This document shows positions 36,278 through 44,382 of a stretch of DNA of 64,000 nucleotides, piece after piece. Made by a program: the position numbers and the translations under genes. Origin of the DNA: Thalassovita taeanensis (GTDB lineage: Bacteria; Pseudomonadota; Alphaproteobacteria; Rhodobacterales; Rhodobacteraceae); assembly GCF_900110775.1 (NCBI RefSeq), contig NZ_FOEP01000016.1:1-64000 (forward strand), given 5' to 3'. The first letter of the stretch is position 1, and every line of letters begins with the position of its first letter. Below the pieces are notes generated by a model that searched no databases, had not been told where the DNA came from, and worked only from the letters and a program-made list of their open reading frames with translations.

Positions 36278-36295
36278 TACTACAAAACTACTACA
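36278..36295 (+). promoter_or_regulatory. Paired TACTACA half-sites, site 1
   Basis: TACTACA at 36278-36284 and TACTACA at 36289-36295, an 11-bp-period direct repeat. It lies 120-137 bases before the first plus-strand island gene. Three related pairs occur elsewhere in the island. Confidence 0.5.
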
Positions 36296-36414
36296 GTAAA
36301 AAATGGTCGGTTTGAGCCTGTCGAACTCCTGCGACGCGATCACGCATTCGTGAACACTTCGCTTGCCCTACCCGGCGGCTGCGCTGCATAATCGGCGAAA
36401 CAGCGGGGCAAATC

Positions 36415-36621
36415 ATGGCAAAAGTTACTACGACTACCGATTACATTGATGTTGACGGCGATTATGGCGGTTCTGTTGAAGGCGTCGAAGTAACCTGCGA
36501 CCGCTGCGGTCACTCCGAACAAAGCGCAGGAACGCACGACGGCTCTTTGAAGCGTTGCGCTTACCTTCTTCGGGAAAACTGCCCGCAGAACGAAAACAAC
36601 TTCTACGTCGTTGAAGAATAG
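36415..36621 (+). CDS. Small hypothetical protein with a zinc-ribbon-like CxxC
   Basis: A 68-residue protein. TTTTDYIDVDGDYGGSVEGV is followed by VTCDRCGHSEQSAG and RCAYLLRENCPQ, giving four cysteines in a C-x2-C...C-x7-C pattern that could bind zinc. It is the gene nearest the tRNA in the island. Such small zinc-ribbon proteins are common in phage genomes, but no function is known. RBS not obvious (GGGGCAAATC upstream). Confidence 0.7.
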   Translation: MAKVTTTTDYIDVDGDYGGSVEGVEVTCDRCGHSEQSAGTHDGSLKRCAYLLRENCPQNENNFYVVEE

Positions 36622-36759
36622 CATTCCCACAGTCAACCGGTAATGAAGGTTGGACGTGCGCAATTTTGGGAGTTTGTCGCTTGATTTCATTGGCTTCGCC
36701 TACCATCTTACTCAAGAGCAACGGCGATAATTCACAACAACAATTTGAAGGAACTAAAA

Positions 36760-37206
36760 ATGGATATTCGAGCAATTTACGAACTTAAACGACAGAATTT
36801 TTTGATTGGTTACGTTCAGTCGCCAAAACACTTTGATGCGGCGTTAGCATTTGCTTACGAAAACCGCATTGCGCCTGTTTACCACGAAGAAATCACCCGT
36901 GAGAAATACGGTGAAGACTTGTTCAAAGATGTTTACGCGGTTTCTGCGGATTTCATGGATGAAGTTTATGCCTACATGAATGACTGCGACTTGAACAAGA
37001 AACTTGACGAACTCGCGTTCTGTAAGTTGGAAGATAAGTTCGGCGGCTATAAGCGGAACCGCATCGAACTTATTAGAACTATTGAATATGCGCGGATTAG
37101 CGGGCGTTGGAGTGATGACGTTTACAAGGCAATTGAAAGTGATGCGCCTGCGGAAGCGAACCGTCTTGACGAAAAGTTCGAACCTAAGGACGTTTACTTC
37201 GGCTAA
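36760..37206 (+). CDS. Hypothetical protein of the island, tRNA-proximal
   Basis: A 148-residue acidic, mostly helical protein (MDIRAIYELKRQNFLIGYVQ; later YKRNRIELIRTIEYARISGRW). The ATG at 36760 has AAGGAACT 6 bases upstream. A strong hairpin follows its stop. No family recognised. In phage satellites this end, next to the attachment site, often carries variable accessory genes including defence genes, so a role in phage interference is possible but unsupported. Confidence 0.75.
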   Translation: MDIRAIYELKRQNFLIGYVQSPKHFDAALAFAYENRIAPVYHEEITREKYGEDLFKDVYAVSADFMDEVYAYMNDCDLNKKLDELAFCKLEDKFGGYKRNRIELIRTIEYARISGRWSDDVYKAIESDAPAEANRLDEKFEPKDVYFG

Positions 37207-37212
37207 AAAAAA

Positions 37213-37239
37213 GCCCCGGCGCTTCGCAGCAACCGGGGC
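37213..37239. terminator. Bidirectional terminator between convergent island operons
   Basis: GCCCCGG and CCGGGGC form a 7-bp stem. The preceding run of eight A acts as the T-tract for the minus-strand operon that ends at 37271. The plus-strand gene ends 7 bases before the stem. Confidence 0.75.
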
Positions 37240-37270
37240 AGTTAGCTTCCAAGTGCCCCAAGGAAGATCG

Positions 37271-37705
37271 TTAGAAACAGGCTGCGGGGATGCCCACAAT
37301 CAAGCGGTCGGCGTCGGGGTCAATGCCTCTTGCCGCAGCCGCTTGGCGCAAGGTCTGCCCGTCGGCGACGCGAACCACATGACAGGCCGGGAAGCCCCGC
37401 AGCGGGTCGGAAATCGCGGCCCCTGACAGCCATGTGATGTGCTGCGCCCGTTCGTCTAGCTTGGCCTGCCCCTCAATCGCTGTGAAGGTCGCTGCGGGCA
37501 CGTCATGGGCTACCAGCAATGGCAGACAGCCCAAGGCAATAGCCGCAGACAGGTCGGGCGCAGGGTCGTCTAGGGCGACCGTCACAAGCTGCCCGTAATC
37601 GTCGTGCCGAATGAAGTCGTTCCCCAATGGGGTTCGTTCATCTTGCGAAGACGCGGCAAGCCATGCGGTCAATTCTTTCAATTGGGTTTCGGCTAATGTG
37701 GGCAT
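37271..37705 (-). CDS. Hypothetical island protein
   Basis: A 144-residue protein (MPTLAETQLKELTAWLAASS...LIVGIPAACF). It has no clear motif; composition is soluble and slightly acidic. The ATG at 37705 is chosen. A GTG three codons upstream (37714) overlapping the previous stop is an alternative. Last gene of the six-gene minus-strand operon 39914-37271. Confidence 0.65.
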   Translation of the reverse strand: MPTLAETQLKELTAWLAASSQDERTPLGNDFIRHDDYGQLVTVALDDPAPDLSAAIALGCLPLLVAHDVPAATFTAIEGQAKLDERAQHITWLSGAAISDPLRGFPACHVVRVADGQTLRQAAAARGIDPDADRLIVGIPAACF

Positions 37706-37706
37706 G

Positions 37707-38417
37707 TTATTCACCCGTCGCCAAAGGGGTGTCGATTTCTACGCGGGTCGCCATGCCTTTTTCAATCCCGCCGTCGAAGAATGAACGCGGCACTTCGGCG
37801 GCGACGCTGGCAAGTTTACCGTCAAGGGCGGCGACCTCGGATGCAATGCGAACCCGTTCCGACGCTTCGGGCGCATGGGCTGCGGCGGCATACAGGCGCA
37901 ACGTGTTCAAGCGTTCGGAAGACATACCGGACAGCGCGGCGGGGGCTTCAAACAATGCCGTTGCGAACCGAATGTCAGTTTCGACCAAGCCGCGAAGTTC
38001 CCCAACAAATTCAGGGTCGCCCCGCTTCGACAGAATGAACGCACGAATTTCGGAACGAACGACTTGCGCCGCCGTTCCAATGTCGGGCGACAATGCGGTT
38101 TCGATAGCTTCCATCGCGTCGGCGGTTTCTTTGGCGACCCATGCTTTCAGTTCGTCACGGGTCTTGTTGATTTCCGCAACGGTCGCTTCGGCAATCTTGC
38201 GGCCAGCTTGGTGTTGTTGCGGCGGGGTGCGGGTCTTATCCCATTCAAGGGCATTTACCCGTTTTACCGCGTCGTCAACGGAATGATGCAGCTTCATAAT
38301 CTTCGTCGCTGGCACGGCGTCATATCTCGTCCCGTCGCCAAGAAAGGCTTTGCGGCCTGAATCGGTGCCAAGTGCGGACATAAGGCGGCGGGCTGTTTCG
38401 GTATTCACTAGGGCCAT
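37707..38417 (-). CDS. Hypothetical helical island protein
   Basis: A 236-residue protein rich in alanine, glutamate and arginine with long predicted helices (KIAEATVAEINKTRDELKAW; EASERVRIASEVAALDGKLA). The ATG at 38417 follows GGAAC. Its stop abuts the next gene, indicating coupling. Coiled-coil-like content would fit a scaffold, packaging or capsid-modifying role in a satellite, but this is conjecture; no family is recognised. Confidence 0.7.
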   Translation of the reverse strand: MALVNTETARRLMSALGTDSGRKAFLGDGTRYDAVPATKIMKLHHSVDDAVKRVNALEWDKTRTPPQQHQAGRKIAEATVAEINKTRDELKAWVAKETADAMEAIETALSPDIGTAAQVVRSEIRAFILSKRGDPEFVGELRGLVETDIRFATALFEAPAALSGMSSERLNTLRLYAAAAHAPEASERVRIASEVAALDGKLASVAAEVPRSFFDGGIEKGMATRVEIDTPLATGE

Positions 38418-38421
38418 TTGG

Positions 38422-38763
38422 TTAGTTCCTTTGGAGTTTGATTTCGGTGCCGTCGGCAAGGTGAATGAAATTTTTCGACTTCTCACCCGGTTTCAGGGGC
38501 GCGGGGTTGTTCACAATGCCCACATTGGGCGGGGCTTCGTCGGTCGTGTTGGCAAACAGGCACAACAGTTCGGCTTGCAATTCTTGCTGTTGCTTGCGGG
38601 CGTATTCGGCGAAGGGTTGCCCGGTTGGCGTTTCGGGGCGGCGCAGGTAAAGAACGCCGTCAACATCTTCGATATATGTTTTGGGCAAGCCCCCTATGAC
38701 GCCTTTCGGCTTGTCGGCTGCGGCTTTGTGGCGGGCTTCCAAGCGGGCTACACGGGCTTTCAA
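38422..38763 (-). CDS. Hypothetical island protein, TTG start
   Basis: A 113-residue protein beginning MKARVARLEARHKAAADKPK with a TTG codon at 38763, eight bases after the upstream gene's stop. It continues VDGVLYLRRPETPTGQPFAEYARKQQQELQAELL. Proteins of this layout occur in prophages in my recollection, without a function. No better start codon is available, so the TTG is accepted. Confidence 0.6.
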   Translation of the reverse strand: MKARVARLEARHKAAADKPKGVIGGLPKTYIEDVDGVLYLRRPETPTGQPFAEYARKQQQELQAELLCLFANTTDEAPPNVGIVNNPAPLKPGEKSKNFIHLADGTEIKLQRN

Positions 38764-38771
38764 CGCGGCGG

Positions 38772-39017
38772 TTATTCGGTCAAACCTTCAAGCTTCGACA
38801 ACCGTTCTTCTAGGTCGGTCGCTTCAAAGGTCTTGCCGATAAGCATAAGGATATGGGTCAGGCGCGATGCATCTTCGATTTTCAGTTTGCCGTTACGGGC
38901 TTCGCGGTAGAGCTTCGTCATTTCGCCCCGGCAATCCAAAACCGACGCAAGCTTGATACGCTTTTGCGGGGGGGTGGGTGTCGGTGTCTTGGGCCAAACA
39001 AGGCTAGGGTTTTCCAT
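38772..39017 (-). CDS. Small hypothetical phage-type protein
   Basis: An 81-residue protein: proline-rich N-terminus (PKTPTPTPPQKRIKLASVLD) and a helical C-terminal half (EMTKLYREARNGKLKIEDAS, then DLEERLSKLE). It resembles small proteins near terminase genes in alphaproteobacterial prophages; that is recollection, not a search result. It lies in the middle of the minus-strand operon, 133 bases after 39151. Confidence 0.65.
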   Translation of the reverse strand: MENPSLVWPKTPTPTPPQKRIKLASVLDCRGEMTKLYREARNGKLKIEDASRLTHILMLIGKTFEATDLEERLSKLEGLTE

Positions 39018-39150
39018 CGAATTACCATGCAGAATTGAACGTTTAAGGCGGGGCTAAGGGCCACTTAGGGCGGGCAATTCCAAGCTGGCAAGGGGTCAAA
39101 TTTGGACCAGACAACGACAGACAAATGCGGACAAAAGAAAGTTTCTGCGC

Positions 39151-39372
39151 CTATCCCCAAGCCGTTTTGAGTGCCCGAAGTTCCGCACGGTGACGGCGAT
39201 AGGCTTCGTTGCGGGCCAGTTCGCTACCGTCGGCTCCACCTGTGCGTTCGGTGCGACCCCGCCTTGCATTTGCGGCTTTTGCATCCTTTTTCCAAAGGGC
39301 GACAAGTTCGACGTAATCGGCTTCGGTTAGGGCGCTTGGATTGCGGAACGCATTTATGACACGCGGATTCAT
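39151..39372 (-). CDS. Small hypothetical basic protein
   Basis: A 73-residue, strongly basic protein (KKDAKAANARRGRTERTGG; RNEAYRRHRAELRALKTAWG). The start overlaps the preceding stop by four bases (ATGA), so it is coupled to the gene at 39369. Basic character suggests nucleic-acid binding. No family recognised. Confidence 0.65.
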   Translation of the reverse strand: MNPRVINAFRNPSALTEADYVELVALWKKDAKAANARRGRTERTGGADGSELARNEAYRRHRAELRALKTAWG

Positions 39373-39914
39373 AGCCCGAACCGCGCTTCGAATTTATTGG
39401 TGTTCAATTCGAACGGCACAAGTTGGGCAACGCGAAGCAATGCTTCGACTTTCATCATTCGGCCAATCTCGCTTTGATACAGTCTTGGATTGCACCTTGC
39501 TTGATAGTCCATTTGATTGAGGTAATTCACGAAGGTCGTTATGGGCGCGTCGCTGTACGCTACTTTGCATCCGATTTCGTCTTTCACTTGAATGAAATCC
39601 GCAGCCGAAAAAATGTCGTTGCGATGATAGCGAAGCAAGTCGATTGTCTTCGGCCAAGCCGACGGAACGCGATCAAGCAAGTTCGATGATAGTTCCGAAA
39701 CGGAAACGACCCGATAAGGCGCAGCTTTGCGCAAGTCAGCTTCGACAGCCCTAAGTCTTGCACCAATGACCGCTTCGAAAAGTTCGCTGGACGTGACACT
39801 TGACCTTACATTTTCGGATTGGTTGACGATCACAAAACAAAACTGATTTTCAAGCCAATCGCGATCATGGGTTGCGTAAACCGCTTCGATACTCATTTCG
39901 TTCATGTTAGACAT
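39369..39914 (-). CDS. Hypothetical protein, first gene of the minus-strand island operon
   Basis: A 181-residue soluble protein (MSIEAVYATHDRDWLENQFCFVIVNQSENV...). AAGGAT lies 7 bases before the ATG at 39914, and a paired TACTACA-like site lies directly upstream. It contains DRVPSAWPKTIDLLRYHRND and a helical C-terminus. No recognised family. The position as operon leader after a putative operator suggests it is controlled with the rest of the element. Confidence 0.7.
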   Translation of the reverse strand: MSNMNEMSIEAVYATHDRDWLENQFCFVIVNQSENVRSSVTSSELFEAVIGARLRAVEADLRKAAPYRVVSVSELSSNLLDRVPSAWPKTIDLLRYHRNDIFSAADFIQVKDEIGCKVAYSDAPITTFVNYLNQMDYQARCNPRLYQSEIGRMMKVEALLRVAQLVPFELNTNKFEARFGL

Positions 39915-39924
39915 TTCGACTATC

Positions 39925-39942
39925 CTTAGTAGGTTTGTAGTA
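39925..39942 (-). promoter_or_regulatory. Paired TACTACA half-sites, site 2
   Basis: On the minus strand: TACTACA (39942-39936) and TACTAAG (39931-39925), 11 bp apart. It lies 10 bases upstream of the start codon of the first operon gene and touches its leader. Confidence 0.5.
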
Positions 39943-40136
39943 GATTTTTTCGAACGCCATTTCGACCTTGTTTTATTGGAAACTCTGGCAGTCCAAATCG
40001 CTGCCAGCGTTTTAAGCTAGGCTTTGCTTTCGATTGGTGCCCACAGTTTTGGGGCTTGCTGGTTCGTTATAAGTTTCGGTGACTTTGGGAATTTGACTAT
40101 CGAACCATTCAAACCAAACAGCCGACTGCACCCTGA

Positions 40137-40242
40137 GGGACAAGGGACACCCCCTAAAGGGGGATGTCCTGTCCGTCCCGCTAAGAGAGGGAATGCAGCA
40201 ATGGGACATGTCCCGCTTTGTCCCTGTCCTGTCCCGTGTCCC
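40137..40242. repeat. GGGACA/TGTCCC iteron-like array, candidate island origin
   Basis: At least eight copies of GGGACA or its complement lie within 106 bases. They include a perfect 12-base palindrome GGGACATGTCCC (40203-40214) and a hairpin GGGACACCCCC-TAAA-GGGGGATGTCC around 40144-40169. The array begins right after the stop of the helicase gene. Repeats beside primase and helicase genes are the usual form of phage-satellite and plasmid replication origins. Confidence 0.65.
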
Positions 40243-40243
40243 G

Positions 40244-41743
40244 CTATTCATTTTCACCCCCGCCAAGTTGATCGGCGACGCTTGGGAACGAAGGGCCGGA
40301 ATAGTAAACGTCGTCTTCGACCGTCAGTTTGCCAATCCGAACAAGATCACTTCGGGCGCGTTGGAAACGCTTTCTTTTGGCTTCGGCGTTATCGGCGGTA
40401 TCTTCGCGATAGAATACGTCGCGCCAAGTCGCCAACGGAACGCCAATTCGAAGCCCGCTAAAGTCGGGTCTTTCGATTTCAGAGAACGCTTTCATAAAGG
40501 TGGTGAACGCAAATTTCTGACTTGGGGTCAGGCGGTCGGCCTTACTTATGGAACCGCTTTCGTCGGGGATAACGACGCAACTTGTGATTTCGTCGCCGTC
40601 TTCATCAATCCCAATTTTTACGGTTTGCAAACGGAAGCCAAACTTCGCGCCGTCTTCGCCGTCCTTGACCTTATCCAGCGTGAATGCACGACAATCGCCG
40701 TCGCGACTAACGACAAGCGAACCGTCAAGCGCAGCGGGAAGGCTTGAATGCCCGCGTGACCCTTTTTCAACGTCTTTGCCCGTATGATGAACAAGGATCA
40801 CAAGACCGCCAATCAACAGTTGCAGGCGCGATGCCGCAGCGACGATTACGCCCATATCTTTGCCGCTGTTTTCGTCCAACCCCGGCGTTGCCCGGCTCAG
40901 AGTGTCGATAATGACGACGCAACCCTGTGGGCATACAGCCGCCAAGTCTTGAATGTCCTGTTCGGAAGTAAGCAAAAACGGTTGCAGGATTGCGGCGAAG
41001 TTTTCCGGCATAGGTCGGCCATGATATGTCGTCCAAGCCTTCGCCCGTTGCTGAAACCCGGCGTTGCCTTCCAAACTGACATACACCACGGGCGCGGGTT
41101 TTGTCTTGAAACCGAACCACCCCTGACCTTCTGCAATGGCGCAGCCCAAGCAAGTTGCGAGAAAAGATTTGCCCGATTTGCTTGGCCCGACGATTGACCC
41201 CAACCCTTCGGCAACGAAGACCGATTTGACGCGCCAACCAATCGGAACAAGTGCGTCAATGGCCGAACCCGACAGTAACTTAAATCGTTGCGAGTTTGGC
41301 ACGACCACCTTGTCCTGCAAGTTCGGGTAATCGACTAAGGCAAATTCCTGATCTGCGGCACGGTCTAACGTTCGTTCGAGATAGTCGGGGCGGTTTTGCA
41401 TCTTTTCGCGTTGCCCAAGTTTCGAAGCCAACACGATCCGCTTTGTTTGCTCATAATTCCCGCTATGAAAGTAAACATAGTTTGTGAAAGCCTGATCCGC
41501 GCCGGAATGGTCGAAGTCGGCATGATCGGCGGAAACCCCTTTGTGCTTCCCCGCTTCAAGAGCGATGAAATTAGCGCCGTTTGATGCAGAACGACATGCG
41601 GCACGAACTTCTTCGTCGCTTCGCGTTTGCGGTCGCGAAAACGACTGCGCCCGGCCTGCTTCGGCTGCGCCACTGGTCGCGGCTGAAACGCCATAATGGG
41701 CAATAAAGGACGAAAGGTAGCCATGATCGGGAAGCGCGGTCAT
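40244..41743 (-). CDS. RecA-like replicative helicase / RepA-type ATPase
   Basis: A 499-residue ATPase. Walker A is GPSKSGKS near residue 186, and Walker B is VVIIDTLSR near 275. A RepA/KaiC-like HHTGKD (about 315) and SLVVSRDGD follow. The C-terminal 120 residues may be a winged-helix or DNA-binding part. It probably acts with the overlapping primase gene to replicate the excised element from the adjacent repeat array. Its start overlaps the primase stop by 4 bases. The N-terminal 100 residues are less conserved and resemble the linker of fused primase-helicases. Confidence 0.85.
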   Translation of the reverse strand: MTALPDHGYLSSFIAHYGVSAATSGAAEAGRAQSFSRPQTRSDEEVRAACRSASNGANFIALEAGKHKGVSADHADFDHSGADQAFTNYVYFHSGNYEQTKRIVLASKLGQREKMQNRPDYLERTLDRAADQEFALVDYPNLQDKVVVPNSQRFKLLSGSAIDALVPIGWRVKSVFVAEGLGSIVGPSKSGKSFLATCLGCAIAEGQGWFGFKTKPAPVVYVSLEGNAGFQQRAKAWTTYHGRPMPENFAAILQPFLLTSEQDIQDLAAVCPQGCVVIIDTLSRATPGLDENSGKDMGVIVAAASRLQLLIGGLVILVHHTGKDVEKGSRGHSSLPAALDGSLVVSRDGDCRAFTLDKVKDGEDGAKFGFRLQTVKIGIDEDGDEITSCVVIPDESGSISKADRLTPSQKFAFTTFMKAFSEIERPDFSGLRIGVPLATWRDVFYREDTADNAEAKRKRFQRARSDLVRIGKLTVEDDVYYSGPSFPSVADQLGGGENE

Positions 41744-42219
41744 AACGCAAACCCCCGGCCTGACATGGCAATGAACCGTTTTGCCGAATAGGCTTCGATA
41801 CCGTTGCCGCGCTTACCGCCGTCGGGCACGGTGCCCTTGATCCAGATATGCAGCCCGTTGCCGCTATGACTGCATTCAACCCAACCCTGAAAGCCTTCAA
41901 CGATTTCACGAGCCTGCGGCGTTAATGTGCCATCGGGGGCAATGCAGCCGTCAAGGTCGATACAGGCGAAGGGGTCATGTGGTGTCAGCACGAAACCGAT
42001 GCCCACACCCCTTTGCAGGGCCATGCTGCAAGCCTGATCGAACGCCAACCAATTGGCAGGACTGTGGGCAGTTCCAAATTGCCCTGTTCGCCAATCAAGC
42101 GGCACCTTGTCGGGTTTCGACTTCATGGGCTTTTGATCTTCGCGCCAAAGAACGAACTGCGGCCAAGCCTTGATTTCGTCGGGAATGTTCGGCCAATGGT
42201 CGGGGGAATAGTTTTGCAT
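41740..42219 (-). CDS. PrimPol-type primase, short form
   Basis: A 159-residue protein resembling the N-terminal primase-polymerase domain of phage NrS-1-type replicases. Visible: PDEIKAWPQFVLWREDQKPM, GIGFVLTPHDPFACIDLDG (acidic catalytic pair D-x-D) and ECSHSGNGLHIWIKG (conserved S-x-S-G-x-G-x-H type motif). It ends soon after RFIAMSGRGFAL, where family members usually continue. The helicase frame begins at an ATGA overlap, so the replicase seems split into two coupled proteins. The start ATG at 42219 has only a weak ribosome-binding site. Confidence 0.8.
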   Translation of the reverse strand: MQNYSPDHWPNIPDEIKAWPQFVLWREDQKPMKSKPDKVPLDWRTGQFGTAHSPANWLAFDQACSMALQRGVGIGFVLTPHDPFACIDLDGCIAPDGTLTPQAREIVEGFQGWVECSHSGNGLHIWIKGTVPDGGKRGNGIEAYSAKRFIAMSGRGFAL

Positions 42220-42232
42220 CTTCGGGCCTGTC

Positions 42233-42250
42233 TGTAATACGTTTTTAGTA
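42233..42250 (-). promoter_or_regulatory. Paired TACTACA half-sites, site 3
   Basis: On the minus strand: TACTAAA (42250-42244) and TATTACA (42239-42233), 11 bp apart, 13 bases before the primase start codon. This is the most degenerate of the four pairs. Confidence 0.4.
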
Positions 42251-42324
42251 GCAATTTCGGGAATTACATTTCCCGTTTTACTTCAATTATTTAGCGGATA
42301 TTTCGGAAGCCGTTTCGGCTGCCA

Positions 42325-42633
42325 CTACGCGCAATGCTTGCGGGCTTCGGTCAACTCAATGACTAAAGTTTTCAGTTGGTCTTCCGTTTTCCCAGCAAGA
42401 CGGTAAGCACACCACATGTTCACTTCCGCTGCGCCCCAAGCCGACGACTTTTCGCCAAGCTTGATCGGACGCGGAAAGATGCCCTTCGCCATAGCCTCAT
42501 AGAGCGTTGGGCGGGCCATACCTGTTACCGCGCAAACGTCGGGCGTTCGCAGCAAGGCGTTTGGCACAAGTGCCGCAGGGCTGAATTTGGGGGGTTCCGC
42601 AGGAATGGCGGTCGAATTGGTCAGGGCTGTCAT
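42325..42633 (-). CDS. AlpA-family helix-turn-helix regulator/excisionase
   Basis: A 102-residue protein. Residues about 28-75 (LLRTPDVCAVTGMARPTLYEAMAKGIFPRPIKLGEKSSAWGAAEVNMW) are an almost complete AlpA/MerR-like winged-helix DNA-binding domain. AlpA proteins activate or control excision and replication in P4-like elements and Gram-negative phage satellites. GAGGAT precedes the ATG. It lies between integrase and primase. It is the best candidate to bind the paired TACTACA sites, which is an inference. Confidence 0.85.
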   Translation of the reverse strand: MTALTNSTAIPAEPPKFSPAALVPNALLRTPDVCAVTGMARPTLYEAMAKGIFPRPIKLGEKSSAWGAAEVNMWCAYRLAGKTEDQLKTLVIELTEARKHCA

Positions 42634-42736
42634 GGTGCTATCCTCACATGTCTAAGCGGGTCTGCTTGACTTGTGAGGAACCTAGCCGTTGAAATGCAGC
42701 TAGTCGAAGTTGAAGAAAAAACCTATACGATTGATT

Positions 42737-43048
42737 TTACGACGTAATTTCGTCTATTTTCGCGATCAATTGCGATTTGAAATAGCGACGATCACCTGCG
42801 GGACCGCCTGCATATTCTTCGAAAAACTTTTGAAACGTGACTTCGATATTCATTTCGGCGGAAGCAACATGCCATTCTGCGGCTTTCGTGACGGTCTTCG
42901 CTTTTTCGGTTTGGCGCGATCTATTCCGTTTGCCTGTCTTAACCTTGTCCTTTGCACCTTCGGGCCGTCCACCTTGGTTCGGTGGTTGGTTAAGGATTTC
43001 TTCGGGAACGTCTTCAACGACGACTTGTGCGGGGGTCCAACGCGGCAT
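42737..43048 (-). CDS. Hypothetical basic protein coupled to the integrase
   Basis: A 103-residue protein starting at the TAATG overlap with the integrase stop. The middle is very basic (DKVKTGKRNRSRQTEKAKTV) and the C-terminus is helical. It could be a DNA-binding accessory factor, but no family is recognised. Same strand and unit as the integrase. Confidence 0.6.
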   Translation of the reverse strand: MPRWTPAQVVVEDVPEEILNQPPNQGGRPEGAKDKVKTGKRNRSRQTEKAKTVTKAAEWHVASAEMNIEVTFQKFFEEYAGGPAGDRRYFKSQLIAKIDEITS

Positions 43049-44373
43049 TACGCAACCCCTGCCCGCAGCGGAACGACTTTCGACGCTTCGGCTTCTTCAC
43101 CGCGACAGAAGGCGGCAAATGCATTCATCATTGCCCGACGTTCTTCAACAAGGTCGTCGCGGCGATAACGGCGTTCGACTTCGTTGCCCACATTATGCGC
43201 CAAGGCCAGTTCACTTTGAATATTGTCGAACCCGCGCTTTGCCGCCCAATCCTTGAAGGTGGAACGCAATCCATGCGGAACAGCAGGGCGCGGCTGCGGT
43301 TCTTCGTCGGGGTTTTCTGGTATCGACAGGCGAACGTCTATCCAACCCTTTGCGTCTTTCTTGACCTTGGCTTCGTGCATCCGTTTCATAACAGCCGACA
43401 TTGTGGCGTCGGACATTTCGCCGCCTCTTGGGGCCGGGAAGATAAGTGCGTTTGGATTGCTGTGATCGGCTTCGAAGTTTGGAAGCGACTTCAACAACGC
43501 AACGGCGGCGTCGGATAGCGGAACCCGGTGTTCGCCGTTCTTTTTGACCTTCATTCGGGCTGCGGGGATTGTGAAAACCTTAGACTGAAAGTCGATTTCG
43601 CCCCATGTTGCCCCCCGAACTTCACCGCTGCGGCTGGCGCAATATGTGACAAATTCTAACGCCCGTGCTGCCATGCCTTCCCGCTTGCCAAGGGCTGCAA
43701 ACCATGTGGGCAAATCGTCTTGTTGAATTGCGGGTCTATTTTGCGTTTCGGCTTCGCCTTGGTTTTCAATCCACGTTGCCAGCGCGGATATAGAAGCCGG
43801 GTTGTCGTGTTTGCGGCAACCTTCGTCAATCGCCCAATCAAAGACCTTGGAGCATCGCTGGCGAACACGTCGGGCCGTATCGGTCTTCGTCGCCCAAACG
43901 GGTTTTAGAACGCCTTTCACGTCGTCAATCGTGATGGTGCCCACATCCTTTGCACCTATCTTCGGGCAAACGTGCAAGTCCAAGCTTGCCCGCCACTGCT
44001 TGCGGTGTTTTTCGCTGCGGAATTTCTGGATTTTTCCCGACTTCATATATTCGTCTAGGGCGTCGGCGAAGGTCGTAACGTTCGGCACTTCGGGCGCGGC
44101 GTTCAATGCGCGGCGTTCTTCAACAGGGTCGCGGCCTTCCCTTACGGCGACGCGAAGCTTGTCAACTTCGTTACGGGCGGCTTTCAACGAAACGTCTTCA
44201 TACGACCCAAGCCCCATGCCACGCGCTTTGCCGCGACTCGTGTAGCGGAAGACCCAAGATTTCGTGCCCCATTTCGACACTTGCAGAAAAAGCCCCCTAC
44301 CGTCGCGGTAGTGCCCCGGTGCCGTTTTTGCCTTTACCGTCTTGTCGTCCAGAAGATCGGAACCCCGTGCCAT
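43048..44373 (-). CDS. Tyrosine-type site-specific integrase (P4 family)
   Basis: A 441-residue integrase. The N-terminal DUF4102-type arm-binding domain (residues about 5-90, including PGHYRDGRGLFLQVSKWGTKSW) precedes a SAM-like core-binding domain. The catalytic residues appear in YCASRSGEVRG (Arg), VPHGLRSTFKDWA (His-x-x-Arg), AHNVGNEVERRYRRDDL (His and Tyr). It would recombine the tRNA-Glu site. The gene reads away from the adjacent attR, as usual. Length is typical for P4-type integrases. Confidence 0.95.
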   Translation of the reverse strand: MARGSDLLDDKTVKAKTAPGHYRDGRGLFLQVSKWGTKSWVFRYTSRGKARGMGLGSYEDVSLKAARNEVDKLRVAVREGRDPVEERRALNAAPEVPNVTTFADALDEYMKSGKIQKFRSEKHRKQWRASLDLHVCPKIGAKDVGTITIDDVKGVLKPVWATKTDTARRVRQRCSKVFDWAIDEGCRKHDNPASISALATWIENQGEAETQNRPAIQQDDLPTWFAALGKREGMAARALEFVTYCASRSGEVRGATWGEIDFQSKVFTIPAARMKVKKNGEHRVPLSDAAVALLKSLPNFEADHSNPNALIFPAPRGGEMSDATMSAVMKRMHEAKVKKDAKGWIDVRLSIPENPDEEPQPRPAVPHGLRSTFKDWAAKRGFDNIQSELALAHNVGNEVERRYRRDDLVEERRAMMNAFAAFCRGEEAEASKVVPLRAGVA

Positions 44374-44382
44374 GTGCTGTCC

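Noticed and set aside
40137-40242. CRISPR array
   Set aside because: The repeats are 6 bases, irregularly spaced and in both orientations; no cas genes are present.
41730-41760. Programmed -1 frameshift at the primase-helicase junction
   Set aside because: No canonical slippery heptamer precedes the stop; an ATGA start-stop overlap explains expression of the second gene.
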